Part shown: piece after piece, positions 1-7,255 of the stretch
How positions within the stretch are numbered: position 1 is the first letter of the stretch
Layout of the letters: each line of letters starts with the position of its first letter
NCBI GenBank assembly: GCA_011322515.1
Contig: DRMS01000051.1
Location: 1 to 26,548, forward strand
DNA length: 26,548 bases
Direction of reading: 5' to 3'
From: Leucothrix mucor
GTDB lineage: Bacteria; Pseudomonadota; Gammaproteobacteria; Thiotrichales; Thiotrichaceae
Notes under the pieces: generated by a model
Told to the model about the DNA's origin: nothing
The model's input: the letters and a program-made list of their open reading frames with translations, nothing else
Database searches by the model: none
Translations under genes and position numbers: made by a program

Positions 1-613
1 AATAAATAAAATTATACAAAACTAATACGAGCAACCCCCCAATGAGAAAACCAAATAAAGGATATTCCCTAGTGGCTCGCTGTAGCATTTGTACGGACGA
101 ATACATACCCAGACCAACAACCAATGGAGCTTGAGTATCTTGCACTCGCATATAGAATACATAAGACGTATTTTGCGCTAAAACAAAATGATAAACATTA
201 GATCTAAAACCTGAAGAAGGGTATTGCTGAATAAAGGGATGCAAATCATTATTAACACGCAAATACAATGCGCCCTGACGAGAAAGACCACCACCATAAT
301 CAAGATACCAGTCTCTGATATGTGACTGATTTATAATTTCAGCACGTACCCAATATGCAGAACGTGTGAATAGAAAATCTAGCTCCCCCTGTAAATTGCC
401 CGTAAAATTATTGTTATATGCAGGCGATAAGACATCTTCTAATCTCAATTTTCCACTAACATCTTCCATAATATCAAGATGAGGATTGATAAGAAGCGCA
501 TGTTTTTGCTCAACAAGTGTATCGGTAAGTAGCAAAGGTGGTGCGGCTACTGCATGCTTAGTAATAAGAAGCACTATAGAAAATAGGAAAAAAGTAATAA
601 ATCGATAGTTCAT
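1..613 (-). CDS. 7TMR-DISM family sensor protein, 5' part only (runs off the left edge)
   Basis: An open frame starts with ATG at 613 (minus) and stays open to base 1, giving the first 204 residues. Residues 1-24 form a signal peptide (hydrophobic stretch FITFFLFSIVLLI ending AVAA). Residues about 45-165 resemble the periplasmic 7TMR-DISM extracellular domain type 2: the pattern AYWVRAEIIN, then WYLDYGGG, then LYLRV is typical. From about residue 185 the first membrane helix begins (PLFGFLIGGLLVLVLYNFIY), where the seven-helix DISM domain should start. Family members usually end in a histidine kinase, diguanylate cyclase or other output domain, which lies outside the window. The gene follows an OmpR regulator and an Hpt protein on the same strand, so I infer a kinase or hybrid kinase output. 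The family call is fairly sure; the output type is not known. Confidence 0.8.
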   Translation of the reverse strand, partial: MNYRFITFFLFSIVLLITKHAVAAPPLLLTDTLVEQKHALLINPHLDIMEDVSGKLRLEDVLSPAYNNNFTGNLQGELDFLFTRSAYWVRAEIINQSHIRDWYLDYGGGLSRQGALYLRVNNDLHPFIQQYPSSGFRSNVYHFVLAQNTSYVFYMRVQDTQAPLVVGLGMYSSVQMLQRATREYPLFGFLIGGLLVLVLYNFIY

Positions 614-763
614 TATTTTAAATAGCGGGCTACTCTACAGTATAACGCTTTAAAAAACATTACTTTGCTTTGCTCAAATTTTTAAAATCTAAGGAAAATA
701 CTGCAAAAAAGACATCCCTCATTAGGAATGAAAAGTATTTTACACTTTTTTAATTGTCAACCG

Positions 764-1462
764 CTACGAAGAATGCCGTAAAAAATACCCTTTGTTTCTA
801 ACAACATGAATATATTTTTCTTTCCCTGTTATTTTTTTAAATTTATTACGCAAGCGACTAATATGCACATCGATACGCCGATCCATTGGGTGAAACTCTG
901 CAACACCAATCGCACGGCTTAGCACTTCACGTGAGACAACCTCACCGTAGTTTTCACATAGTTTTAAAAAGAGGCGTTTTTCATTCTCGGTTAAATGCAC
1001 ATGCCCTTGATGGCTATGAAGTATTTTTGAGGAAAAATCATAACAATAAGAACCAAAATAAAACCGTCCCTCTCTTGTTAGATTATTATTGTGATATAGG
1101 CGTATCATTATTTGCACTCTTAAGAGTAGCTCATCCATATCAAATGGTTTATTAACGTAATCTACCGCACCTGAACTTAAGGCAAAGATACGATCCCATT
1201 TTTTATTTTCTCCTGTTAGCATAATAATGGGAATCATAGGGTGTTTTTCAGTAAGCCATTCCAACCAGTAAAAACCATTTCTACCCGACATTAAAACATC
1301 CAGCAAAATAAGATCAGGCTTTCTAACCGACAGGTCAAAATATTTTTCTAGCTCTTCGCCACTAAACAATTGCTCACTAAGATAATTTTTTTCTTTTAAA
1401 AAAGAAGCCAAATAGCTTTGCAGTAGTTTATCATCATCAACAATCAAGAGTTTTTTTTGCAT
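764..1462 (-). CDS. OmpR/PhoB-family response regulator
   Basis: 232 residues. The receiver domain (about 1-120) has the acidic pocket D9/D10/D11, the phosphoacceptor D55 in LILLDVLMSG, T83 in IIMLTG and K105 in NKPFD, so all key residues for phosphorylation are present. The C-terminal 100 residues form a winged-helix DNA-binding domain of the OmpR type (LTENEKRLFLKLCEN, then DRRIDVHISRLRNKF and VRNKGYFL). It should activate or repress transcription after phosphotransfer. The ATG lies 7 bases after the stop of the small exported protein upstream, so the two are probably cotranscribed; the ribosome site is weak, which fits translational coupling. The downstream DISM sensor and upstream Hpt protein are likely partners. 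Its target genes cannot be read from this window. Confidence 0.93.
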   Translation of the reverse strand: MQKKLLIVDDDKLLQSYLASFLKEKNYLSEQLFSGEELEKYFDLSVRKPDLILLDVLMSGRNGFYWLEWLTEKHPMIPIIMLTGENKKWDRIFALSSGAVDYVNKPFDMDELLLRVQIMIRLYHNNNLTREGRFYFGSYCYDFSSKILHSHQGHVHLTENEKRLFLKLCENYGEVVSREVLSRAIGVAEFHPMDRRIDVHISRLRNKFKKITGKEKYIHVVRNKGYFLRHSS

Positions 1463-1469
1463 GAGTCTA

Positions 1470-1817
1470 TTAACTATTTGGAATTTTTAATAAGGAATGA
1501 CCATCAAAGCGAAAAACAGTATAACCTTCATTATTCTCATCTAAACTCATTACAACCAATACTTCCAAACTCCTGTTATCACCGTCAACAAGAAAGGCAT
1601 TGAAATCATATCCACGAGTAAATTGAAGCGTACTATCTAATAAAATATGGTTAGCATCATAGATACGTAGGTAGTAAAAATAGCCAACAACCTTGAGATC
1701 TATTATAAATTGCCTTTGATCATCACGACTAATATTCGTTGCGGGTGCCATCATTATAGCAAGGCTTTGAATCGAAGCTATCCCCCATAGAAGTAAAGAA
1801 AAAACAATTGTTTTCAT
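1470..1817 (-). CDS. small exported protein of unknown function in a phosphorelay operon
   Basis: 115 residues, not a family I recognise. Residues 1-19 look like a signal peptide (KTIVFSLLLWGIASIQSLA), so the mature protein of about 95 residues should be periplasmic or secreted. The mature part is polar with alternating hydrophobic residues (FIIDLKVVGYFYYLRIYD, then LEVLVVMSLDE), suggesting a small beta-rich fold. There are no cysteines. The start is well supported: AAGGAGAGCAC directly precedes the ATG at 1817. It sits 7 bases upstream of the OmpR-type regulator and downstream of the Hpt gene. I infer that it may act at the periplasmic side of the same signalling pathway, for example on the DISM sensor domain, but nothing in the sequence proves that. 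Confidence 0.72.
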   Translation of the reverse strand: MKTIVFSLLLWGIASIQSLAIMMAPATNISRDDQRQFIIDLKVVGYFYYLRIYDANHILLDSTLQFTRGYDFNAFLVDGDNRSLEVLVVMSLDENNEGYTVFRFDGHSLLKIPNS

Positions 1818-1881
1818 GTGCTCTCCTTAGCATTAACATAAAAAAGCAAGAATAGTATAATTATCAATCACTAACACACAG

Positions 1882-2352
1882 TCATTTTTTGTTAAGAATT
1901 ATTACAATTATTTTACTTTTCAGTATACTTAACACTAATTCAAATTCGCAAACAAGACGCTTGCATTTATCCAAGTTACCAATGGAAATCACAGGTTGTT
2001 CAATAAACTCAAGTAACAACTCTTTCAATAGTTTACTCCCATATAGATTCGAAGAACCTCGTAATTTATGAGCATAGTGAGCACAAGAACTCGCATCATT
2101 CGTCTCAATACTAAGATACAAACGTTCAACTGACTCCTGTAGCAAATGGAAAGCCGTCAACAAAAAATTATCTGCCTTAGTTCTCCCCAAGCTAGTCATT
2201 ACCTTTTCCAAGTTTTTTAGTATTTCTTGGTTGGATGTTTTTGCATTTAAAGCATACTCTCCACAATCATTTAGAATCATGTGCTTGATTGGTGACATAT
2301 CAGCTTCCCTTCTACTACTATTTTTTACTTCCATGTTATCGTCCATAACCAT
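1882..2352 (-). CDS. Hpt-domain phosphotransfer protein
   Basis: 156 residues. The region from about residue 60 to 145 matches a histidine phosphotransfer four-helix bundle, with the signature AHKLRGSS; H95 is the predicted phosphorylated histidine. No kinase or receiver domain is attached, so this is a stand-alone Hpt shuttle. The first 50 residues are polar and unlike the rest. Starts at M1, M3 or M7 (base 2334) are possible, and no strong ribosome site decides between them. Stand-alone Hpt proteins normally pass phosphate between a hybrid kinase receiver and a terminal response regulator, so I infer a DISM hybrid kinase - Hpt - OmpR relay with the genes downstream. It is divergent from sbcB with a 108-base gap. 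Confidence 0.82.
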   Translation of the reverse strand: MVMDDNMEVKNSSRREADMSPIKHMILNDCGEYALNAKTSNQEILKNLEKVMTSLGRTKADNFLLTAFHLLQESVERLYLSIETNDASSCAHYAHKLRGSSNLYGSKLLKELLLEFIEQPVISIGNLDKCKRLVCEFELVLSILKSKIIVIILNKK

Positions 2353-2460
2353 TATTATTGCTATAACTTACCAATAATGTAATGATTTTTCGCATAAATT
2401 ATTGAACACCTAGGAATCTAACTTCCCTAAGCTCCAGAAACAATAAGAGAGGAATATATC

Positions 2461-3891
2461 TTGGCTGAAACAACACTACTCTGGCATGACTATGAAACAT
2501 GGGGTGTAAATCCTCGTCGTGATCGCCCTTCACAGTTTGCAGCGATTCGCACTAATCTGAATCTTGAAATCATTGGTAAACCAGTTGAAATATTTTGCCA
2601 GCCAAGCCAAGATTTTATCCCACACCCTGAAGCAGTTCTAGTAACAGGTATTACACCACAGCGTGCAATGCGCGAAGGTATTCCCGAAGCTCAGTTTTTT
2701 CAGCAAATTAATGCGGAATTTTCCAAAGCAGGCACCTGTGGGGTAGGCTATAACAGTATTCGCTTTGATGACGAGGTCACACGCTTTGGTTTTTACCGCA
2801 ACTTTATCGATCCCTACGCACGTGAATGGCAAAATGGCAATAGTCGTTGGGATATTCTCGATTTAGTGCGCATGACTTATGCGCTACGCCCTGATGGTAT
2901 TGAGTGGCCACAACGTGACAATGGCACGGGATTACCTAGTTTTCGTCTGGAGCATCTCACTACTGCCAATAACATAGAACACGCGGGCGCTCATGATGCG
3001 CTGATTGATGTTAAAGCAACCATTGAAATAGCGCGTTTAATTAAGAGAACCCAGCCTCGACTGTTTGATTTTTACTTTAGTTTACGTCAAAAAACAAAAG
3101 CGGCAGAACTACTAAAACTCCATGCCGATACTATTGTGTTGCATATTTCAGGAATGTTTCCTGCTGAACTCGGTTGCATTGCACCCATTTATCCACTCAT
3201 GCAACATCCTACCAATAAAAATGAAATTATTTGCTTTGATTTACGCCAAGATCCTGAGTTATTACTCAGCCTGAGCGCTGAGGATATTGCTATAAATCTT
3301 TATACACCCAATAAAGAACGTGCTGAAGATGATGTTCGCGTGGCGCTAAAGGGAGTTCATCTCAATAAATCACCTGCACTTGCACCCATCAAAACACTAT
3401 CAGATAAACAAGCTGAAAAATGGAAAATTAACTGGAATGAAATAGAAGCAAACAAACAAAAATTACTGAGCGATAAAACCTTATTGCCACGTTTACAAGA
3501 AATGTATCAGAAGAAACGTGATTTTGGTGAATCCGATGTTGATTCTGCGCTTTACAATGGTTTTATTAACCCCGCAGATAGAAAAATTTGCAATCAAATT
3601 ATTAACACATCACCCGAAACATTAGCAAAATTAACCCCTGCCTTTTCAGATAACCGCCTGCAAACATTATTTCCACGCTATCGCGCTCGTAACTGGCTGG
3701 AGACACTTAATACAGATGAACAGCGTGAATGGCAGGAGTTTTGCCATGCGCGGCTAATGGATGGAAAATATGGCAGTACGCTGACGGCGCATGAATTTAA
3801 TAATACGCTTGAGGAAATAGCACAGCGGGATCTTTCAGAAAGGGAGCAAAAACTAATGCAGGAATTGGTAACTTGGGTGCAAAGTTTATAA
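2461..3891 (+). CDS. sbcB: exodeoxyribonuclease I (single-strand 3'-5' exonuclease)
   Basis: 476 residues, the length of E. coli ExoI (475). It degrades single-stranded DNA 3' to 5' and acts in mismatch repair and recombination. The DEDDh exonuclease motifs are complete: D10 and E12 in HDYETWG, the FDDE motif at D103/D104, H178 and D183 in AHDALID. The opening RDRPSQFAAIRT and the GYNSIRFDDEVTRF block are typical of the family, followed by the SH3-like and C-terminal domains. The start codon is TTG: the frame upstream is closed by TAA at 2428-2430 with no ATG or GTG between, and AGAGGAA sits about 7 bases before the TTG. The gene stands alone, divergent from the Hpt gene. Confidence 0.96.
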   Translation: MAETTLLWHDYETWGVNPRRDRPSQFAAIRTNLNLEIIGKPVEIFCQPSQDFIPHPEAVLVTGITPQRAMREGIPEAQFFQQINAEFSKAGTCGVGYNSIRFDDEVTRFGFYRNFIDPYAREWQNGNSRWDILDLVRMTYALRPDGIEWPQRDNGTGLPSFRLEHLTTANNIEHAGAHDALIDVKATIEIARLIKRTQPRLFDFYFSLRQKTKAAELLKLHADTIVLHISGMFPAELGCIAPIYPLMQHPTNKNEIICFDLRQDPELLLSLSAEDIAINLYTPNKERAEDDVRVALKGVHLNKSPALAPIKTLSDKQAEKWKINWNEIEANKQKLLSDKTLLPRLQEMYQKKRDFGESDVDSALYNGFINPADRKICNQIINTSPETLAKLTPAFSDNRLQTLFPRYRARNWLETLNTDEQREWQEFCHARLMDGKYGSTLTAHEFNNTLEEIAQRDLSEREQKLMQELVTWVQSL

Positions 3892-3903
3892 GAATACAAT
3901 TAT

Positions 3904-4115
3904 TCTCGCAAAGATACAGAATACGCTAAGAAAAGATAAAACCTTAAGCCTCGTAAGGAAGTTCTAAGCAATGATTTTACCAATCTTACTTGCCCTCTTG
4001 CGCCTCTTGAGATGCTCCAATCAGGAACAAAAAATCAGCGCAATATAGGTAAATTCATTACTTGAAACTTCCTAAGCCTATTTTTCCGTGTATTCTGAGT
4101 TTTCCGTGGGTTTAA
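3904..4115. repeat. old inverted repeat interrupted by a GGAAG element
   Basis: The sequences on either side of the GGAAG element at 3957-4072 are related to each other as inverted copies. The left part around 3905-3943 reads CGCAAAGATACAGAATAC and onward; the reverse complement of the right part around 4080-4115 gives CGGAAAACTCAGAATAC. The shared core is CAGAATAC. This suggests a degenerate palindromic repeat that was present before the GGAAG element landed in its loop. The alignment was made by eye and is imperfect. It lies between sbcB and the dsbA-like gene. Confidence 0.4.
3957..4072 (-). mobile_element. GGAAG element, copy A (MITE-like, internally deleted)
   Basis: 116 bp. It begins GGAAGTTCTAAGCAATGA and ends with the inverted counterpart TCATTACTTGAAACTTCC. 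It is flanked on both sides by TAA (3954-3956 and 4073-4075), read as a 3-bp target duplication. Compared with copies B and C it lacks about 45 bp in the middle: the left part jumps from the CTTGCCCTCTTG stretch to CGCCTCTTGAGA. It has no coding capacity. Orientation is given relative to copies C and D. Ends plus a TNA duplication resemble non-autonomous derivatives of IS5-type (IS1031 group) or related transposons, but no parent transposase is in the window. Confidence 0.82.
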
Positions 4116-4131
4116 TCTTTTTAGAACAAAC

Positions 4132-4983
4132 CTATTTCTTCTCTTGCTTGGTCAACATATCAACTAGCTGAAATAATTTTTCTTCACTACCTGCGGCATA
4201 CGGACTGGTGCGATATTTACCATTGATAATAAAACTAGGAACAGAGCTTATTTGCGATGCGACCCCTATCTGGCGGGCACGATTTAATTTTGCTTTATAT
4301 GCCATTGAGTTTTTAGTCGCATTGTATTGCGCCTCAGAAACCCCAAGTTGTGCAAAATACCGCTTAACAGCGCCTTCATTTTTTAAACGACGACCCTGCT
4401 CATGAATAGCATGCAGGACTTTACTAAGTAGCTTCTTTTCACCTTTTGGATCAAGTAGCTGGGCAATATAGTATGTTTCTGCATCTTTAGACCATACGGG
4501 GTTTAACATTGCTGGAACTTGCTTGAAATCCACATAATCAGCTTTGTTCTTTCTATATTTTTCCACAAGCGGTTCAAGATGATAGCAGTGCGGACAACCA
4601 ATCCACATTAACTCTATTACTTCAACTTTTCCAGCGGGAGCATCTGTGTTTATTTGTGGAAATATTTCAAAATAATGCACACCCTCTACAAATGCTGGGG
4701 CGCTTTTCTTTTCTGGAGCAGGGGTTGGATTCGTCTGGCTGGCGTGAGAAGCATCTGCCACTACAATTTTGTCTTCTGTTTTATCTGCTGATTGGTTAAC
4801 TGATTTTGTAACGATAGGCTTTGCCGTTTGCGTAACTTTTTGAATGTTTTCTTTCACCTCAGTCGGCGCTTGCTCTGCTGTAGCGGTTGTTTCATTGCAA
4901 GCGACTAAAACAAATAAACTAATCGCAATAATTGAAGTGGATAATTTTGGTAATAATTTTTTGGTCATAATTTGTGATTTCAT
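4132..4983 (-). CDS. dsbA: DsbA-like thiol:disulfide oxidoreductase, predicted lipoprotein with long linker
   Basis: 283 residues. The thioredoxin-fold domain occupies about residues 100-280, with active site CPHC at 130-133 (WIGCPHCYHLEP) and the cis-proline loop SVPSF (P249). It introduces disulfide bonds into exported proteins. Soluble DsbA is about 210 residues; here residues 30-105 are an extra, low-complexity linker rich in T, A, K, E and P. The N-terminus has a hydrophobic stretch ending LVAC (C29), a lipobox, so I predict a membrane-anchored lipoprotein with the catalytic domain held away by the linker. The start at 4983 is supported by AGGAAA seven bases upstream; M6 is an alternative. 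Its position after cytochrome c4 matches the engB-cc4-dsbA order of other gammaproteobacteria. Confidence 0.92.
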   Translation of the reverse strand: MKSQIMTKKLLPKLSTSIIAISLFVLVACNETTATAEQAPTEVKENIQKVTQTAKPIVTKSVNQSADKTEDKIVVADASHASQTNPTPAPEKKSAPAFVEGVHYFEIFPQINTDAPAGKVEVIELMWIGCPHCYHLEPLVEKYRKNKADYVDFKQVPAMLNPVWSKDAETYYIAQLLDPKGEKKLLSKVLHAIHEQGRRLKNEGAVKRYFAQLGVSEAQYNATKNSMAYKAKLNRARQIGVASQISSVPSFIINGKYRTSPYAAGSEEKLFQLVDMLTKQEKK

Positions 4984-5055
4984 TTTTAGCTTTTCCTGTT
5001 TATAGCTATAAGACTCAGGTACTGGATAACATTTTTATCTATTTAAGGATACCTC

Positions 5056-5100
5056 ATAGTAGCATTTTGGCATTCCCTACCTATGGCAAAGGCTACTATA
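5056..5100. promoter_or_regulatory. imperfect hairpin in the region upstream of the dsbA-like gene
   Basis: TAGTAGCATTTTGGCAT (5057-5073) pairs imperfectly with ATGGCAAAGGCTACTA (5083-5098) across a 9-base loop. It lies between the cytochrome c4 terminator and the dsbA-like start, about 75 bases before the ATG, so it would be in the 5' leader or the promoter area. It could be an operator, a leader hairpin or the remnant of a small repeat; nothing decides between these. Confidence 0.3.
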
Positions 5101-5194
5101 ATACCTCAAAGTTATGAATCTGGATGCACTATGTCATCTGAATATTATTACGACTTGGCAATTATACGCCTATAAATATAAATGATAGGCATAA

Positions 5195-5222
5195 AAAAAG
5201 GACAATAAACATTGTCCTTTTT
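5195..5222 (-). terminator. intrinsic terminator of cytochrome c4
   Basis: A perfect 12-bp inverted repeat (AAAAAGGACAAT / ATTGTCCTTTTT) with a 4-base loop begins 26 bases after the cytochrome c4 stop. On the minus strand it ends in a run of seven T. The flanking A-runs make it usable in both directions. It separates cytochrome c4 from the dsbA-like gene, which must therefore have its own promoter. Confidence 0.85.
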
Positions 5223-5247
5223 CATAAATTTGTCAATTACCCGTTAA

Positions 5248-5862
5248 TTAATCACGCAAACCTGTAATAAATTCAGCAACTGCTTTCATATCAGAATCTG
5301 TCATATTATAGGCAATATTCCGCATCATCTTTCCAGGGTCATTTGCACGCTTACCCGCTTTAAATGCCTTTAATTGCTTAACAATATACTTATTGTGCTG
5401 ACCTGATATTTTGGGAAATTTAGCCTTTGCAATCCCGTTGCCCGTCACACCATGACAGGCTGCACATGCTGTTACTTTCGAGGAGCTCCTGCCACCTTTA
5501 TAAAGTTGACGGCCAGCATCTACCAATTTATCGTCAGCAACACCAGGTTTCTGTTTTTGACTAGCAAAATAAGCGGCTATATGTGGAATATCATCATCAG
5601 ATGCTATTGCCTTTGCCATTGCTGTCATTGTCGCATCTATACGCTCACCAGAGCGGAAGTCATTTAATTGTTTAATAAGATACTCTTCACTCTGACCTGC
5701 TAGCTTTGGCCAAATAGGATTGACACTATTTCCATCCGCACCATGGCACGCGACGCAAGATCCCGTCAGTGCTTTTCCTTTTGCCGCATCTCCAGACGCA
5801 AAAACTGATGCTGATGTTGTTAGTGCAAGCCCCACAAGTGCAATAATAAGTGCTTTGTTCAT
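5248..5862 (-). CDS. cycA: diheme cytochrome c4
   Basis: 204 residues, typical for cytochrome c4. A signal peptide (residues 1-22, ending SVFA) sends it to the periplasm. Two homologous halves each carry a heme c site: CVACH at 36-40 and CAACH at 133-137. Likely axial methionines are M80 or M82 in the first half and M179/M180 in the second. Cytochrome c4 carries electrons between the bc1 complex and terminal oxidases. AGGAG about nine bases before the ATG supports the start. It is divergent from engB and upstream of the dsbA-like gene, a conserved neighbourhood. The name cycA is used loosely; the family call is firm. Confidence 0.95.
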   Translation of the reverse strand: MNKALIIALVGLALTTSASVFASGDAAKGKALTGSCVACHGADGNSVNPIWPKLAGQSEEYLIKQLNDFRSGERIDATMTAMAKAIASDDDIPHIAAYFASQKQKPGVADDKLVDAGRQLYKGGRSSSKVTACAACHGVTGNGIAKAKFPKISGQHNKYIVKQLKAFKAGKRANDPGKMMRNIAYNMTDSDMKAVAEFITGLRD

Positions 5863-6250
5863 TCCAAATTGCTCCTAAAAATAAATTGGTATTGATAAAA
5901 TAAATGACTGGGGATGAGGTCGTGATGTGGGTTATTATTGGATTTATCATCAAATAGCACTATTCATAATGCCCTGAGCGCCCCGATTTTAGTTGATTAC
6001 TCCAATTAACAAGGATAATCCGCTAAAAATTTTACTCAATAAAACCTTAGCGTATATTATGCCTAATTGGAAAATCATCTAATACTAATATAGCAACTAA
6101 AACAGCGCAATTTATACCATATGATATTTCTAAACACTATATTTTTAACAACTATTAAGAGCTAAAAAAGCAAAGCATAAATACCCAAAAATAGGTGCAT
6201 AAGCTTTTCCTTACACAACTATTTATTAACCCTTTTAAGGATCATAATTA
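5863..6250. promoter_or_regulatory. divergent intergenic region between cytochrome c4 and engB
   Basis: 388 bases without a gene. It should hold the divergent promoters of cytochrome c4 (minus) and engB (plus). One possible sigma-70-type pair on the plus strand is TTTACT at 6031-6036 and TATTAT at 6055-6060 with an 18-base spacer, about 190 bases before engB. It is AT-rich and I see no repeat or conserved RNA in it. Confidence 0.3.
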
Positions 6251-6856
6251 ATGAGCGCTTACTACCAACAAGCACATTTTATCCAAAGTGCGACAACACA
6301 AAGCACACTACCTGCTGAACTAGGATTCGAGGTCGCTTTTGCAGGACGCTCAAATGCAGGAAAGTCGAGTTCATTGAATCGCTTATGCCAGCAAAAGGCA
6401 TTAGCACGTGTCAGTAAAACGCCTGGACGAACTCAACTTATTAACTTTTTTGCACTTCCGCAGGGGCGCTATTTAGTTGACTTGCCTGGCTATGGCTATG
6501 CAAAAGTCCCTGAGAAGGTAAAAAAGAAATGGCAAGCGTTTATCGAATCGTACTTAAGTACTCGCTTCACGCTGCGAGGACTGGTATTAATTATGGATAT
6601 TCGCCGTCCAATGCAGGACTATGACAAAGTCATGCTATCTTGGGCGCAATCACGCAATCTAGCGATTCATATTCTGCTTAATAAATCCGATAAATTTAAG
6701 CGTGGAAAAGCAACCGCGAGCTTATTGAAAGCACGCAAAGAGCTAAAACAGTATACAAATCCTGTCAGCATACAAATGTTTTCTGCTTTTAAAGGGGATG
6801 GGGTTGATTTATTAAGGGATAAACTAGATGAATGGCTATATCCAGAAGAAACGTAA
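6251..6856 (+). CDS. engB: ribosome biogenesis GTP-binding protein EngB (YihA/YsxC)
   Basis: 201 residues, full length for the family. This essential GTPase assists assembly of the large ribosomal subunit. The nucleotide-binding motifs are clear: P-loop GRSNAGKSS around residue 32, the switch I segment KTPGRTQLINFF, G3 in DLPGYGYAKV, and G4 NKSD near residue 145. AAGGA about nine bases before the ATG supports the start. It is divergent from cytochrome c4, the order seen in Pseudomonas and relatives, and converges with the HtrA gene across a 400-base region. Confidence 0.96.
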   Translation: MSAYYQQAHFIQSATTQSTLPAELGFEVAFAGRSNAGKSSSLNRLCQQKALARVSKTPGRTQLINFFALPQGRYLVDLPGYGYAKVPEKVKKKWQAFIESYLSTRFTLRGLVLIMDIRRPMQDYDKVMLSWAQSRNLAIHILLNKSDKFKRGKATASLLKARKELKQYTNPVSIQMFSAFKGDGVDLLRDKLDEWLYPEET

Positions 6857-7255
6857 AAGAAAACTAGCTGCAGTTCAAAACCCGCAAATAAAAAGACTCT
6901 GTATAATAGGGGGCTACTATACAGAGTCCAAAAAACAGGTTTGGATTGGGGACACCAAACCTGTGACCGCAAAAGACGAGTAAAACGCCGGGCTTAAGCG
7001 TTATGAATTTACCCATCTTTAGCTTGCGGAAGCTTCATCACATCAATAATGATTGTGACATAAAAAAATTATCTACTAGTATAAAATAGCTTTAAACTTC
7101 AAAAATATAACACTAGTAGAAGTGCTACCAAAGATAACTCCCTTTGATGTTTGTAATACTAGTATAACTTCTTTCAAAATGCTTGGATTAGATCAAAATT
7201 AATTCATTTTTTTTAATATTTTTTTATCTTTGGGTATTTTAACTACTAAAAAGCC
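6857..7255. other. convergent intergenic region with tandem hairpins and ACTAGTA repeats
   Basis: 399 bases between the 3' ends of engB and the HtrA gene. At 6895-6928 an 11-bp perfect stem (GACTCTGTATA / TATACAGAGTC) is followed on the minus strand by TTTTTATTT, so it can act as a minus-strand terminator. At 6935-6964 a second perfect 10-bp stem (ACAGGTTTGG / CCAAACCTGT) follows at once. From 7070 to 7185 the motif ACTAGTA appears three times in AT-rich sequence, partly arranged as inverted copies. The minus-strand terminator is about 330 bases beyond the HtrA stop, so either the HtrA mRNA has a long 3' end or a small minus-strand RNA is made here. I recognise no known RNA family. Confidence 0.45.
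6890..6928 (-). terminator. minus-strand intrinsic terminator downstream of the HtrA gene or of a small RNA
   Basis: An 11-bp perfect stem with a 12-base loop, followed on the minus strand by TTTTTATTT. On the plus strand it is followed only by CC and A residues, so the minus direction is favoured. Distance from the HtrA stop is about 330 bases. Confidence 0.55.

Noticed and set aside
886..1155. 89-residue plus-strand frame opposite the OmpR-type regulator
   Set aside because: It lies wholly antisense to a well-supported gene, has no ribosome site and no family features.
6945..7010. Resemblance to a cyclic-di-GMP riboswitch (GACCGCAAAAGAC, CCGGGC)
   Set aside because: The order and pairing of the GEMM stems do not fit, and the site is at gene 3' ends rather than in a leader.
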